Under the pieces are notes generated by a model, which saw only the letters and a list, made by a program, of their open reading frames with translations, was not told where the DNA came from and did no database searches. This document shows, one piece after another, positions 50,231 to 58,866 of a stretch of 64,000 nt of DNA (positions within the stretch are counted from its first letter, which is position 1; each line of letters opens with the position of its first letter). The DNA comes from JAGWAJ01 sp965215155 (GTDB taxonomy: Bacteria; Acidobacteriota; Vicinamibacteria; Vicinamibacterales; UBA8438), in contig CBDCCY010000004.1 in assembly GCA_965215155.1 (NCBI GenBank), positions 2,232,001-2,296,000 of the forward strand. The letters run 5' to 3'. The position numbers and the translations under genes were made by a program.

Positions 50231-53128
50231 CTAGAATCCGACCCGGAACCCGAGGCGCAGGAGGCTCGGGTTCATGATCTCGAGCGTCTGGCCCGGGCCG
50301 GTCAGCCCCGGGGCCGCCCCGATGTCGTACTGCCGGCCGAGCACGGTCCCCGCGTTGAGGATGTTGAACCAGTCGAGGTCGATGTTCAGCGTGACCTCGT
50401 CGAACCGGAACTCCTTCCCGACGCGCACGTCGAAGCTCTTGATGGCCGGCAGGCGGTTGGCGCCGACGTCCGGGACGAGCAGCACGTCCTTGAACGCCCC
50501 CGCATCCCGCGGGTGAGCCTGGATCTCCTCGTAGTAGGGCTGCCCGTAGCCTTGGCGGACCAGCAGGTTGGCGGCGACGTTGATGCCGAGCGGCGCCTGG
50601 TAGAGCCCGTTGGCGATGAACTGGTACTTCGGCGTCAGGAAGAAGATGTCGGACTTGCCGCTGCCGCCGGTGCTCGTGATCACCAGGCCGCCGTCGCGCT
50701 TCGGGCTGGTCGGCGTCGGCGTCGGATCGATGATCGCCGCTGCACGGTCGGTGAAATACTCCCGGTGGTCGTTCCAGGAGTAGCCGATGCGCGCCATCCA
50801 GCGGTTGCTCAGCCGCTTGATGAAGTTGGCCTCCCAGCCCCAGTACTGTTGATGGTAGCCGTTCCGGTTGCTCTCCTCGCTGCCGTTGCCGGGCGGCAGC
50901 ACCACGCCGGGCAACGGTGCGTAGACGTCCTGGCTGACCGCTCCGCCGCCGGCGGCCGCCGGCAGGCTGGCGGCGAGGGTGTCCACGACGCCGTAGTCGG
51001 CGGACGTGATCCCGATCAGCGGGTACCACCGGAAGTTGGTGAACCGCCGGTAGGTCACCGACGCCGTCAGGGCCGAGTTGGAGATCGGCAGCTCCCGGTC
51101 GACTCCGAAGATGACCTCGTGCGTTCGCGGCGACGACAGGTCCGGGGATATCCGGTGGACGCTGTCGGTCGACGTCGGGTTGTTGGGATTGAACCCGCTC
51201 GCATCGATCAGGCCGGCGTCCAGCAGCAGCTCGTCCGGCTGCGCGAGGCCGTCGCCGTTGAGGTCGACGGCCAGATAGGCGACGGCGGAGTAGTAGATCG
51301 GACTCGCGACCTGCTGGGCGGAGCCCGCCGCCAACTGGGACGCGAACTGCCCGTAGCTTGCGCGCAGGAGCGTGTCCGCGCCCTCGCCGAGCGCATAGCT
51401 TACGCCGATGCGAGGGGCGAGGATGTCGAACGTGTGGGTGTTGTGCAGGGCCGGTGCGGTCAGGGCCGGCAGGAGGTTGGGAACGAGCGGGTTCGCCCCC
51501 CGGCTCGTCTCCAGCAGCGACGAGGTCGAACGGTCGTAGCGGACGCCGACGTCGATGGTGAGACGGTCCATCGAGATCCGGTCGCTGGCATAGAAGTGCT
51601 GGTAGCGCCCCTCGCTGTTGCTCACCGCGTCGGCCACGATGAAGGGGAGCATCAGGCCGTTCTCGGGATAGCTCGCGAGATGGATCGAGTAGTGGCCCGT
51701 CCCCGGCCACGTGCTCTGGGACTCGACGGTGTTCTTGCGCCAGCCGAAGCCGAGCTTCAGCTCGTGGTTCGCACGGAAGTAGTTGGCGTCGACGTTGGCC
51801 ACCCGTTGCGGGCGGTACGAGCGGTAGTCGACGAACGAATTGTGCCAGACGCGGTTGACGTCGCGGTAGACGCCCTCGACGTCGAGTCCGCCGCGAGGCT
51901 CCAGGAAGAAGCCGTTGTTGTAGATGCTGCCCTTCGCGCTCACGACGAGGTCGCCCCCGACCCAGTTGCCCGAGCCGGTGTACAGGCCCGAGCCCAGGCC
52001 GCCCTGGTCCCAGGTGGTCTCGTCGGGCCGCGTCGGACTGGCGTTCCGGCCCAGCTTGATCTTCGCCCCGTTGAAGTGGTTGAAGCCGAGGCGCAGGCCA
52101 TCGGCAACCTGTCCCTGCACCTTCAGCGCCCGGTTGGTCAGCGTCGTGCGGTCGGCGGTGTCGATGAGAGTCCGCAGGCGGATGTCGGTCTCGCCCAGCG
52201 AGCCCCAGGCCCAGAGCCGGTCCCGGATGAGCGGGCCGCCGACCTCGAAGCCGTAGTCGCGGTACTGCTCCATCCGGTTGCCCCTGCCGGTTTCCCCGCC
52301 AATCGCCTCGGCCAGCGCCGGCGACAGGTTGTTGCGCTGCATGGCCTCGTTGGCGAAGTAGCCCCGCACGCTGCCGTGGTACTGGTTGCTGCCGCTCTTG
52401 AGCACCACGTCCACCGCCGCGCCGGGGGTCTGGTTCCGGACGTCGGCGCCGCCGGTGTTGATGCGCACTTCCTGAAACTGGTCGAAGTCCCAGTAGGTGG
52501 GGGACGAGAGCGACGCCATGTCCGTTATCACGACGCCGTCGAGGGTCCAGGTGTTCTCGTTGCTGCTGGCCCCCTTGGCCATGTAGTTGGACTGCTGGCC
52601 CGACTCGGCCCCGCCGACGTTGACGCGGTCGACGATGACCCCGGGGATCGTCTGCAGCACGACCCACGGGTCGCGCGACGACGGAATCTCCTGCAGCTCT
52701 TCCAGGGTGACGTGGGTGTCGGTGCTCTGGCGGCGCGGGTCGACGATGGGGGCCAGGCCGGTGACCGTGATCGTCTCGTCGAGGCCGCCGACCTCCAGCG
52801 TCGCGACCATCGGGGTCGCCGCCGCCGCCCGCACCTGCACGGCGGTGTCGACGTAGGCGCTGAACCCCGGCAGCTCGACGCGCACCTCGTAGGTGCCGGG
52901 CGGCAGCCGCAGCAAGTGCGCCTCGCCCTGCACGTCGGTGAAGACGTCGGACCGATCCTCGGGACCGGTGATGGCCACGGAGGCGCCCGGCAGCACGGCG
53001 CCGGTGGTGTCCTCGACGATGAGGTCGATGCGGCCCAGGTCGACCTGAGCCGCGGCAGGTGACGCCAGCAGGAAGAGCGCCAGCCCGGAGGCCGCGCCCA
53101 CATGCGCAAAGGGAATTCGCCGTTTCAT
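50231..53128 (-). CDS. TonB-dependent receptor with carboxypeptidase-regulatory N-terminus
   Basis: 965-residue outer-membrane receptor. A signal peptide (MKRRIPFAHVGAASGLALFL, cleaved after AAAQ) precedes a carboxypeptidase-regulatory domain (IVEDTTGAVLPGASVAITG), a TonB plug (NVGGAESGQQSNYMAKG, NTWTLDGVVITD) and a long barrel ending RLGFRVGF with terminal Phe. ATG 53128 follows GGAGGGCGGCGAG. The downstream exported protease gene is 13 bases away. Not a recent copy of the receptor at 34303, since plug and barrel differ throughout. Confidence 0.9.
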   Translation of the reverse strand: MKRRIPFAHVGAASGLALFLLASPAAAQVDLGRIDLIVEDTTGAVLPGASVAITGPEDRSDVFTDVQGEAHLLRLPPGTYEVRVELPGFSAYVDTAVQVRAAAATPMVATLEVGGLDETITVTGLAPIVDPRRQSTDTHVTLEELQEIPSSRDPWVVLQTIPGVIVDRVNVGGAESGQQSNYMAKGASSNENTWTLDGVVITDMASLSSPTYWDFDQFQEVRINTGGADVRNQTPGAAVDVVLKSGSNQYHGSVRGYFANEAMQRNNLSPALAEAIGGETGRGNRMEQYRDYGFEVGGPLIRDRLWAWGSLGETDIRLRTLIDTADRTTLTNRALKVQGQVADGLRLGFNHFNGAKIKLGRNASPTRPDETTWDQGGLGSGLYTGSGNWVGGDLVVSAKGSIYNNGFFLEPRGGLDVEGVYRDVNRVWHNSFVDYRSYRPQRVANVDANYFRANHELKLGFGWRKNTVESQSTWPGTGHYSIHLASYPENGLMLPFIVADAVSNSEGRYQHFYASDRISMDRLTIDVGVRYDRSTSSLLETSRGANPLVPNLLPALTAPALHNTHTFDILAPRIGVSYALGEGADTLLRASYGQFASQLAAGSAQQVASPIYYSAVAYLAVDLNGDGLAQPDELLLDAGLIDASGFNPNNPTSTDSVHRISPDLSSPRTHEVIFGVDRELPISNSALTASVTYRRFTNFRWYPLIGITSADYGVVDTLAASLPAAAGGGAVSQDVYAPLPGVVLPPGNGSEESNRNGYHQQYWGWEANFIKRLSNRWMARIGYSWNDHREYFTDRAAAIIDPTPTPTSPKRDGGLVITSTGGSGKSDIFFLTPKYQFIANGLYQAPLGINVAANLLVRQGYGQPYYEEIQAHPRDAGAFKDVLLVPDVGANRLPAIKSFDVRVGKEFRFDEVTLNIDLDWFNILNAGTVLGRQYDIGAAPGLTGPGQTLEIMNPSLLRLGFRVGF

Positions 53129-53326
53129 CTCGCCGCCCTCCATCCTGCGTGCGGGAGCGGTTGAACCGGCGCTCGGGATCCCGGGAACTCAGTGCGCTCC
53201 CGCCACGTAACTCCATCGTAACAGCACCAAGCCTCGTTCGGCGACAAAATCGTCGAGGGACGGGGGAAACTGGACACGAGCGGGTACCCGTCCGTCCACG
53301 GTCGGGCGGCGGGTGCGCGGCGTCGG

Positions 53327-55501
53327 TCAGCGCCGGGCGGCGTCCAGCACGCCGGCGAGGCGCCGGATGTCGTCGGCGTAGAAGGCCGGCGGTGCCGTGC
53401 GCACGAACCGCTCCAGGTAGGGGCGCGCTGCAGCGAGCTCCCCCGCGTTGACGAGTTCCGTCGCCAGGTTGAACAGGGCGTCGAAGTTGGCCGGGTCGAG
53501 CTCGACGGCGCGAGTCCAGCTCGCCACCGCCGCCTGCCGATCGCCGGCCCGGAGCCGTACCACCCCGAGGCCGGCGTGGGCACGCGAGGAGCGGGGCGCG
53601 AGCGTCACCGCACGCTCGAACGCCTCGGCGGCGGCCGCTCGGTCCCCCCGCTGAACGTGCACGGTGCCGATGTTCTCCAGGGCCATGGCGCTGTCGGGAT
53701 CGAGCTCGAGCACGCGTTCGAACGTCCGCAGCGCCCTGTCGGCGTCGCCCCGCCGCGCATAGGCGATGCCCAGCGCGTTCAGCGGGTCGAGCGCCGGCCG
53801 TTCGTCCGCCACCAGCGCCTCGAGCAGCGGCACCGCCTCGTCTGCCCGGCCGCTCTCGGCCAGATAGATCCCGAGCTGCCCCGCCGCGGCCGGACTCGCG
53901 CTGCCGGCGTCCCGCGCGCGGGTCAGGACGGCGATGGCCTCGTCGACCTCGCCCAGAGACCAGTGCAGGAATGCCAGGTGCCGGTGGGCCAGCTCCAGGT
54001 CCGGACGCTCGGCCATCAATTCGCGGTAGACCGCAATCGCCTCGCGCGCCCGGCCGCGCTGGAACAGGTCCACCCCGCGGTGGATCGCCTCGTCGACGTG
54101 CGCGAGGCGCTTCGGGTCGTCCGCGTCCGAGTAGCTCTCCTTCGCGGGCGCCGATCCGCGGAGGTAGCCGAGCGATTGCAGCCGCTCGACAACCGCGGCG
54201 GTCTCGGCGACGCGCCGGTCGAAGGGATCGGACGCCGGCAGGTCGTCCAGCAGCGCCGCCAGCGCCCGCCTCCGCGCCACGTGCTCCGCGACCAGGTTGT
54301 CCGACTCCGCCGGATCCACCTGCAGGTCGTAGAGCTCCGGCAGGGGCAGGTCGATGTACTTGTCCCGCCCCGCCAGGACCCCGCGCAGCGGCGCCCAACC
54401 GCGGTTGAGCGACGCCGAGAGCGCTTCGAAATACGACAGCGGCTCGGCGCCGGCCGGCGCCGGGTCGAGGAGCGAACGACCGGGCAGCCCCGGAGCCGCC
54501 TGCGAGAGCGCGTCGAGAATCGAGGGAACAATGTCGACGTGCCGGGCCGGCTCGGCCGAGACGACCCCGTCGTCCGAGGCGGAGGCAGAGGCGCGTCCGA
54601 GCTGCGCGAGTATCAGCGGCACCCTGAGCGTCGCCTCGTACGCGAACAGGCCGTGGGTGCGCTCGCCGTGCTCGCCCAGGCCCTCGCCGTGGTCGGAGGT
54701 GACCACGACCAGCGTCGGACGCGCGCCGTCCGCGGCATCGGCCAGCAGCGGCCCCAGCGCGTAATCGGTGTACGCGACCTCGCCGTGATACGGACTTCCC
54801 GCATAGCGCGCATCGAAGGGCGGCGGCGGGCGGTAGACGGCGTGCGGGTCGAACAGGTGCACCCAGGCGAACCACCGCCCGCGCTGCGACCCGATCCAGT
54901 TGCGGGCGACGGCGACCACGGCCTCGGCCGGCCGTTCGGCGATCGTGAAGTCGGAGGGACCCTCCGCGTGCCCGAAGCGGTCGTCGTACACCTCGAAGCC
55001 GGCGTCGAGTCCGAACCGGCTGTCGAGCGGGAAGGCGGCGACGAACGCGCCCGTGGCGAAACCCTTCGCGCGAAGCATCCCGGCCAGGGTTCGGCTGTCG
55101 TCCGGCAGCCGGTAGCCGGAGTTGTCGTGGATGCCGTGCTCGAACGGGTAGACGCCGGTGAGGATGCTGGCGTGCGAGGGCAGGGTCACCACCGCGTGCG
55201 CGTGCGCAAACTCGAAGCGGATGCCGGCCGCGGCCAGGCGATCGAGGTTGGGAGTCGCGGCGGGCCCGCCGTAGCTGCCCAGCGCGTCGGCGCGCAGCGT
55301 GTCGATGGTGACGAGCAGCACGTTCTGGTCGGCGGTCCGCTCGACCAGCGGCGCCGGCACGCGGCCGGACGAGATCCAGACGAGCGCCGCGCCCGCCCCG
55401 CCGGCGAATAGCGCGGCGAGGCCGGCGGCACGCAGGCGATTCCCTCGGGGAGGGGGCGCCGCCGGCCGCCGCGCGGCGGGACGCCGCCTTGCTGCGGTCA
55501 C
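53327..55501 (-). CDS. Alkaline-phosphatase-superfamily (sulfatase-like) protein with TPR domain
   Basis: 724 residues. An N-terminal membrane helix (LAALFAGGAGAALVW) is followed by a sulfatase-fold domain (VLLVTIDTLRADALGSYGG with metal Asp, VVTSDHGEGLGEHG with Asp/His) and TPR repeats from about residue 440 to the end (LNALGIAYARRGDADRALRTFERVLELDPDS). At the nucleophile site the sequence is TLPSHASILTG: Thr stands where true sulfatases have the Cys/Ser that becomes formylglycine, so hydrolysis of sulfate esters is doubtful. GTG 55501 overlaps the stop of the upstream hydrolase gene (GTGA). Confidence 0.82.
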   Translation of the reverse strand: MTAARRRPAARRPAAPPPRGNRLRAAGLAALFAGGAGAALVWISSGRVPAPLVERTADQNVLLVTIDTLRADALGSYGGPAATPNLDRLAAAGIRFEFAHAHAVVTLPSHASILTGVYPFEHGIHDNSGYRLPDDSRTLAGMLRAKGFATGAFVAAFPLDSRFGLDAGFEVYDDRFGHAEGPSDFTIAERPAEAVVAVARNWIGSQRGRWFAWVHLFDPHAVYRPPPPFDARYAGSPYHGEVAYTDYALGPLLADAADGARPTLVVVTSDHGEGLGEHGERTHGLFAYEATLRVPLILAQLGRASASASDDGVVSAEPARHVDIVPSILDALSQAAPGLPGRSLLDPAPAGAEPLSYFEALSASLNRGWAPLRGVLAGRDKYIDLPLPELYDLQVDPAESDNLVAEHVARRRALAALLDDLPASDPFDRRVAETAAVVERLQSLGYLRGSAPAKESYSDADDPKRLAHVDEAIHRGVDLFQRGRAREAIAVYRELMAERPDLELAHRHLAFLHWSLGEVDEAIAVLTRARDAGSASPAAAGQLGIYLAESGRADEAVPLLEALVADERPALDPLNALGIAYARRGDADRALRTFERVLELDPDSAMALENIGTVHVQRGDRAAAAEAFERAVTLAPRSSRAHAGLGVVRLRAGDRQAAVASWTRAVELDPANFDALFNLATELVNAGELAAARPYLERFVRTAPPAFYADDIRRLAGVLDAARR

Positions 55502-56514
55502 GGCTTCAGGCAGTCGTTGAACCAGGCGAGCGCCATCTGGGCCGACTCGTCGAACGCCTCCCGGTAGATGTCGTAGTGCGAGATGTCGGGGATCACCCGA
55601 TACTCGGCGTGCGCGCCGTTCGCTTTCGCGCGCTCGATGGAGAGCTCGCCGGCCCGGTGGCGATCGAAGAGCTCCTCGTGCTCGGCGTCTATGACCAGCA
55701 GCGGAATCGAGATCCGCGAGGCGTCCTCGACCGGCCGATAGCCGATCACCTTGTCGAGGTGCGCCCAGCCGTTGAGGTTGGGCGCCTTGTCCGTGCCCTG
55801 CGGCAGCGGCGCGATCTCGCCCCGCGCCCGGCGGATGGCCTGCTCCCGCGCGTACGCCTCGATGTCGACGCCGGTGCCCTTCCACGAGGTCTGCGCGAGA
55901 TCGAGCGAGTCGGCGGCGGCCACCTGCCCCACCGCGCAGGCCGCGCGCGGCTCGTTGGCGGCGACCCAGATGGCGTGGGCGCCGGAATAGCTCGAGCCCC
56001 AGTAGCCGAGCCGGCTGGTGTCGACGTTCGCCTCCCCCTCGATGAAGTCGAAGGCCCGGCGAATGTCGAGTGTCTGGTCGATCGGGTCGACGACGGTCCG
56101 GATCTCCCGTGCGAAGACCTGCACCTCGCCGTTCACGCCGGGCTCCGGCATGTCGCCGATTGCTACCAGCTTGCCGTCGCTCTCGCCCCAGCCACGGTAG
56201 TCGAACGCGAGCACGAGGAAGCCGTCGGCCGCGAAGATCGCGGCGTTGCGGACCAGGCTGGCCTTCGTCCCGCCCCAGCCGTGGCTCATGACGATGGCCG
56301 GGAGATCGCCGGTCGCGCCGCGCGGCCAGTAGAGGTCGCCCGCCATGCGCGTGCCCTCGCTCCAGATGTCGACGGCGCGGTGGGCAACGCCCTCGGGCAG
56401 CTCGAAGCGTTGCTGGGCGGCCGCGGGCGCCGGCGTCGCGATGGCGGTGGCGAAGACGGCCGCGATCCCGGTCAGGGCGATCAACGGTGCGATGGTCGGG
56501 CGCAGCTTGCGCAT
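55498..56514 (-). CDS. Exported alpha/beta hydrolase (dienelactone-hydrolase/X-Pro peptidase-like)
   Basis: 338-residue exported hydrolase. A signal peptide (ending APAAAQQ) precedes the fold: MSHGWGGTKASL oxyanion region, FDYRGWGESDG, nucleophile elbow GYWGSSYSG, Asp in VIDAEHEELF and His in DISHYDIY. The GWGGTK and GSSYSG motifs match peptidase S15/DLH-like esterases. ATG 56514 follows AGAGGAGAA. Translationally coupled to the next gene by a GTGA overlap. Substrate unknown. Confidence 0.85.
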   Translation of the reverse strand: MRKLRPTIAPLIALTGIAAVFATAIATPAPAAAQQRFELPEGVAHRAVDIWSEGTRMAGDLYWPRGATGDLPAIVMSHGWGGTKASLVRNAAIFAADGFLVLAFDYRGWGESDGKLVAIGDMPEPGVNGEVQVFAREIRTVVDPIDQTLDIRRAFDFIEGEANVDTSRLGYWGSSYSGAHAIWVAANEPRAACAVGQVAAADSLDLAQTSWKGTGVDIEAYAREQAIRRARGEIAPLPQGTDKAPNLNGWAHLDKVIGYRPVEDASRISIPLLVIDAEHEELFDRHRAGELSIERAKANGAHAEYRVIPDISHYDIYREAFDESAQMALAWFNDCLKP

Positions 56515-56553
56515 TGCGTTCTCCTCTTTGTTGGCGGTAGCGGTTCCTGTCAT

Positions 56554-57651
56554 CTAGCCGCGATGCGGCATCCGCCGCATCAGGCGATGGAGCGCCTTGG
56601 TGTGGCGCTTGTCCTCGAGCCGCGCCAGCTCGTCCCGGCGGCGCTCGAGCGCCTCGCGCTCCCCGCGCAGCCGATGATAGTGCGCCAGCCGGGACGGCGC
56701 GAGCCGCCCCGCGTCGACGGCCGCCCGTACCGCGCACCGTGGCTCCGCCCGATGCTGGCAGTCACGGAAGCGGCAGCCTGCGGCCAGCTTGTCGATGTCG
56801 GCGAACGTCTCCTCGAGGGCGCGGTCGGCGTCCCAGCTCTGCAGCTCGCGCATGCCGGGGGTGTCGATGATGAGGCCGCCGGCCGGCCGCACGATCAGCT
56901 CCCGGTAGACCGTCGTATGTCGGCCCCGGCTGTCCGTCATCCGGACGCTCTGCGTGCGCTGTCGGTCGCTGCCGAGCAGACGGTTGATGAGCGTCGACTT
57001 CCCGACCCCGGACGAACCGAGGAACGCCAGCGTGCGCCCCGCGCCGAGGTACTGCTCCACCGCCTCGAGGCCGGCGTTCGCGATGCAGTCCGTGACGTGG
57101 ATCGGCGCGTCGCCCGCGACGGCGCGGACCTCGGCGACCCGCGCCGCCGGGTCGTTGCTGAGGTCGGCCTTGTTGAGTACGATGACCGGCATGACGCCGC
57201 CGTCCGCGGCGGCCGTCAGGTAGCGCTCGATGCGGCGCACGTTGAAGTTCCCGTCGAGGCCGCTGACGAGCAGGACGATGTCGACGTTGGCCGCGACCAC
57301 CTGCCGCTTCGTCGGACCCCCCGCCGCCTTGCGTGCGAAGGAGCTCCGCCGGGGAACGATCGCCCGGATGCTCGCTTTCGGCTCGGCGGCGGACACCGCG
57401 GCCGCGACCCAATCGCCGACCGCGGGCAGCGCCGCCGATTCCTTCGCCTGGTGGCGCAGCCTCCCGGTCGCCTCCGCGAGCCGTTCGCCCTCTGCCGTGA
57501 AGACCCGGTAAAGGTGGTTGTGCGCCACCGAGACGCGCGCGGGCACCGCGCCGGGCTCGCCGAGCGCCTCGAACGCCCGCTCGAACCCGTCGTCCCAGCC
57601 GAGCTGCCGGAGGTCCGGGGAGGCGGCGACGCCCGAGCTCCACTCTGCCAT
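56554..57651 (-). CDS. rsgA: Ribosome small subunit-dependent GTPase A
   Basis: 365-residue circularly permuted GTPase that assists late 30S subunit maturation. An OB-fold N-terminus is followed by the permuted GTPase motifs: NKADL (G4) comes before FLGSSGVGKSTLINRLLG (G1, about residues 212-226), then DTPGMREL (G3). The C-terminal zinc site CRFRDCQHRAEPRCAV is intact. It is 18 bases downstream of dinB on the same strand. Confidence 0.94.
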   Translation of the reverse strand: MAEWSSGVAASPDLRQLGWDDGFERAFEALGEPGAVPARVSVAHNHLYRVFTAEGERLAEATGRLRHQAKESAALPAVGDWVAAAVSAAEPKASIRAIVPRRSSFARKAAGGPTKRQVVAANVDIVLLVSGLDGNFNVRRIERYLTAAADGGVMPVIVLNKADLSNDPAARVAEVRAVAGDAPIHVTDCIANAGLEAVEQYLGAGRTLAFLGSSGVGKSTLINRLLGSDRQRTQSVRMTDSRGRHTTVYRELIVRPAGGLIIDTPGMRELQSWDADRALEETFADIDKLAAGCRFRDCQHRAEPRCAVRAAVDAGRLAPSRLAHYHRLRGEREALERRRDELARLEDKRHTKALHRLMRRMPHRG

Positions 57652-57669
57652 GCTGCGTCTGTTCCGCCA

Positions 57670-58848
57670 TCATACGTGCCCGTCCTCGGTGCCGTCGCGC
57701 GTGCCGGCCTCGGCCGGCCCGTCCGAGAGGCGCTCCCGCGCCCTCACGGGTGCCTGCAGCGCGGACGCTCGGGCGGCGTCCGGCTCCGCGGCCGGGACGG
57801 TGTCGGTGGCCGTCGCGAAGTTCTGCACGCCGGCGCCGAGCAGTCGGACCGGCCGCGTTCCCGCGTCCGTGCGCTCGAGCAGCGCCACCGCCCGCCGGGC
57901 GATCTCGTCCGCGTCCGCCGTCGCCGGGTTGCGTGTGTCGCTGCGGGTGATCGTCGTGAAGTCGTCGTAGCGCACCTTGATCGTGACGGTCCGGGCGGCC
58001 ATTCGCCGGCGTCCGAGTCCCGCGGCCGTTCGCCGGGCCATGCCGTCGATCTCGGTCCGGATCGCTTCGAGGTCCGTCAAGTCCTCCGCGAAGGTCCGCT
58101 CGGAGCTGGACGACTTGGCCTTGCGCGTGCTCTGGACCGGCCGGTCGTCGATGCCGTGCGAGAGGCGAAGCAGCCAGTCTGCACGGCTTCCGACGATGCA
58201 TGTCAGCTGCTCCACGTCGAAGCGGCGGACGTCGACCAGAGCGACGATGCCGTGCGCGCGCAGCTTGCGGGCGGTGACCGGACCGACACCGAGCAGCGCG
58301 TCGACCGGAAGCTGCTGCAGGAAGGCCTCGACCCGTTCCGGGGCGACGACGGTCAGGCCGTCCGGCTTCCGCCAGCCCGAGGCGATCTTGGCCAGGAACT
58401 TGTTGGGGGCGACGCCGGCCGATGCGGTGAGGCCGGTCTCCTTGCGGATCTGTTCCTTCAGGCGGCGGGCGACGGTGGCGGCCAGCGGCTCGCCCCACGC
58501 GTTCTCGGTCACGTCGAGGTAAGCTTCATCGAGGGAGAGAGGCTCGACCGCAGGCGTCACGGCCCGGAACAACGCGAACACCTGCCGCGACACGGCCTGG
58601 TACTTGGCGAAATCGGGCCGGACAATCACGAGTTGGGGGCAGCGGCGCACCGCGTTCGCCATGGGCATCGCGGAACGGACCCCGAAAGCCCGGGCCTCGT
58701 AGCTGGCTGCGGCCACCACGCCCCGCTGGTCCGGCCGGCCGCCCACCACCACGGGGCGGCCGCGCAGGTCCGGCGCGTCGCGCTGCTCGACCGACGCGTA
58801 GAAGGCGTCCATGTCGACGTGCACGATGCGGCGCAGGGGTGAAGCCAT
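57670..58848 (-). CDS. dinB: DNA polymerase IV
   Basis: 392-residue Y-family translesion polymerase. Catalytic acidic residues are in HVDMDAFYASVE (residues 10-21) and PLSLDEAYLDVT (near 105); VGPVTARKL marks the helix-hairpin-helix and YDDFTTITRSDT the little-finger region. Length is normal and the reading frame intact. It is divergent from the ABC transporter gene with only 18 bases between start codons, so at least one promoter must lie in coding sequence. Confidence 0.94.
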   Translation of the reverse strand: MASPLRRIVHVDMDAFYASVEQRDAPDLRGRPVVVGGRPDQRGVVAAASYEARAFGVRSAMPMANAVRRCPQLVIVRPDFAKYQAVSRQVFALFRAVTPAVEPLSLDEAYLDVTENAWGEPLAATVARRLKEQIRKETGLTASAGVAPNKFLAKIASGWRKPDGLTVVAPERVEAFLQQLPVDALLGVGPVTARKLRAHGIVALVDVRRFDVEQLTCIVGSRADWLLRLSHGIDDRPVQSTRKAKSSSSERTFAEDLTDLEAIRTEIDGMARRTAAGLGRRRMAARTVTIKVRYDDFTTITRSDTRNPATADADEIARRAVALLERTDAGTRPVRLLGAGVQNFATATDTVPAAEPDAARASALQAPVRARERLSDGPAEAGTRDGTEDGHV

Positions 58849-58866
58849 GGCGAAAGTCTACGACCT

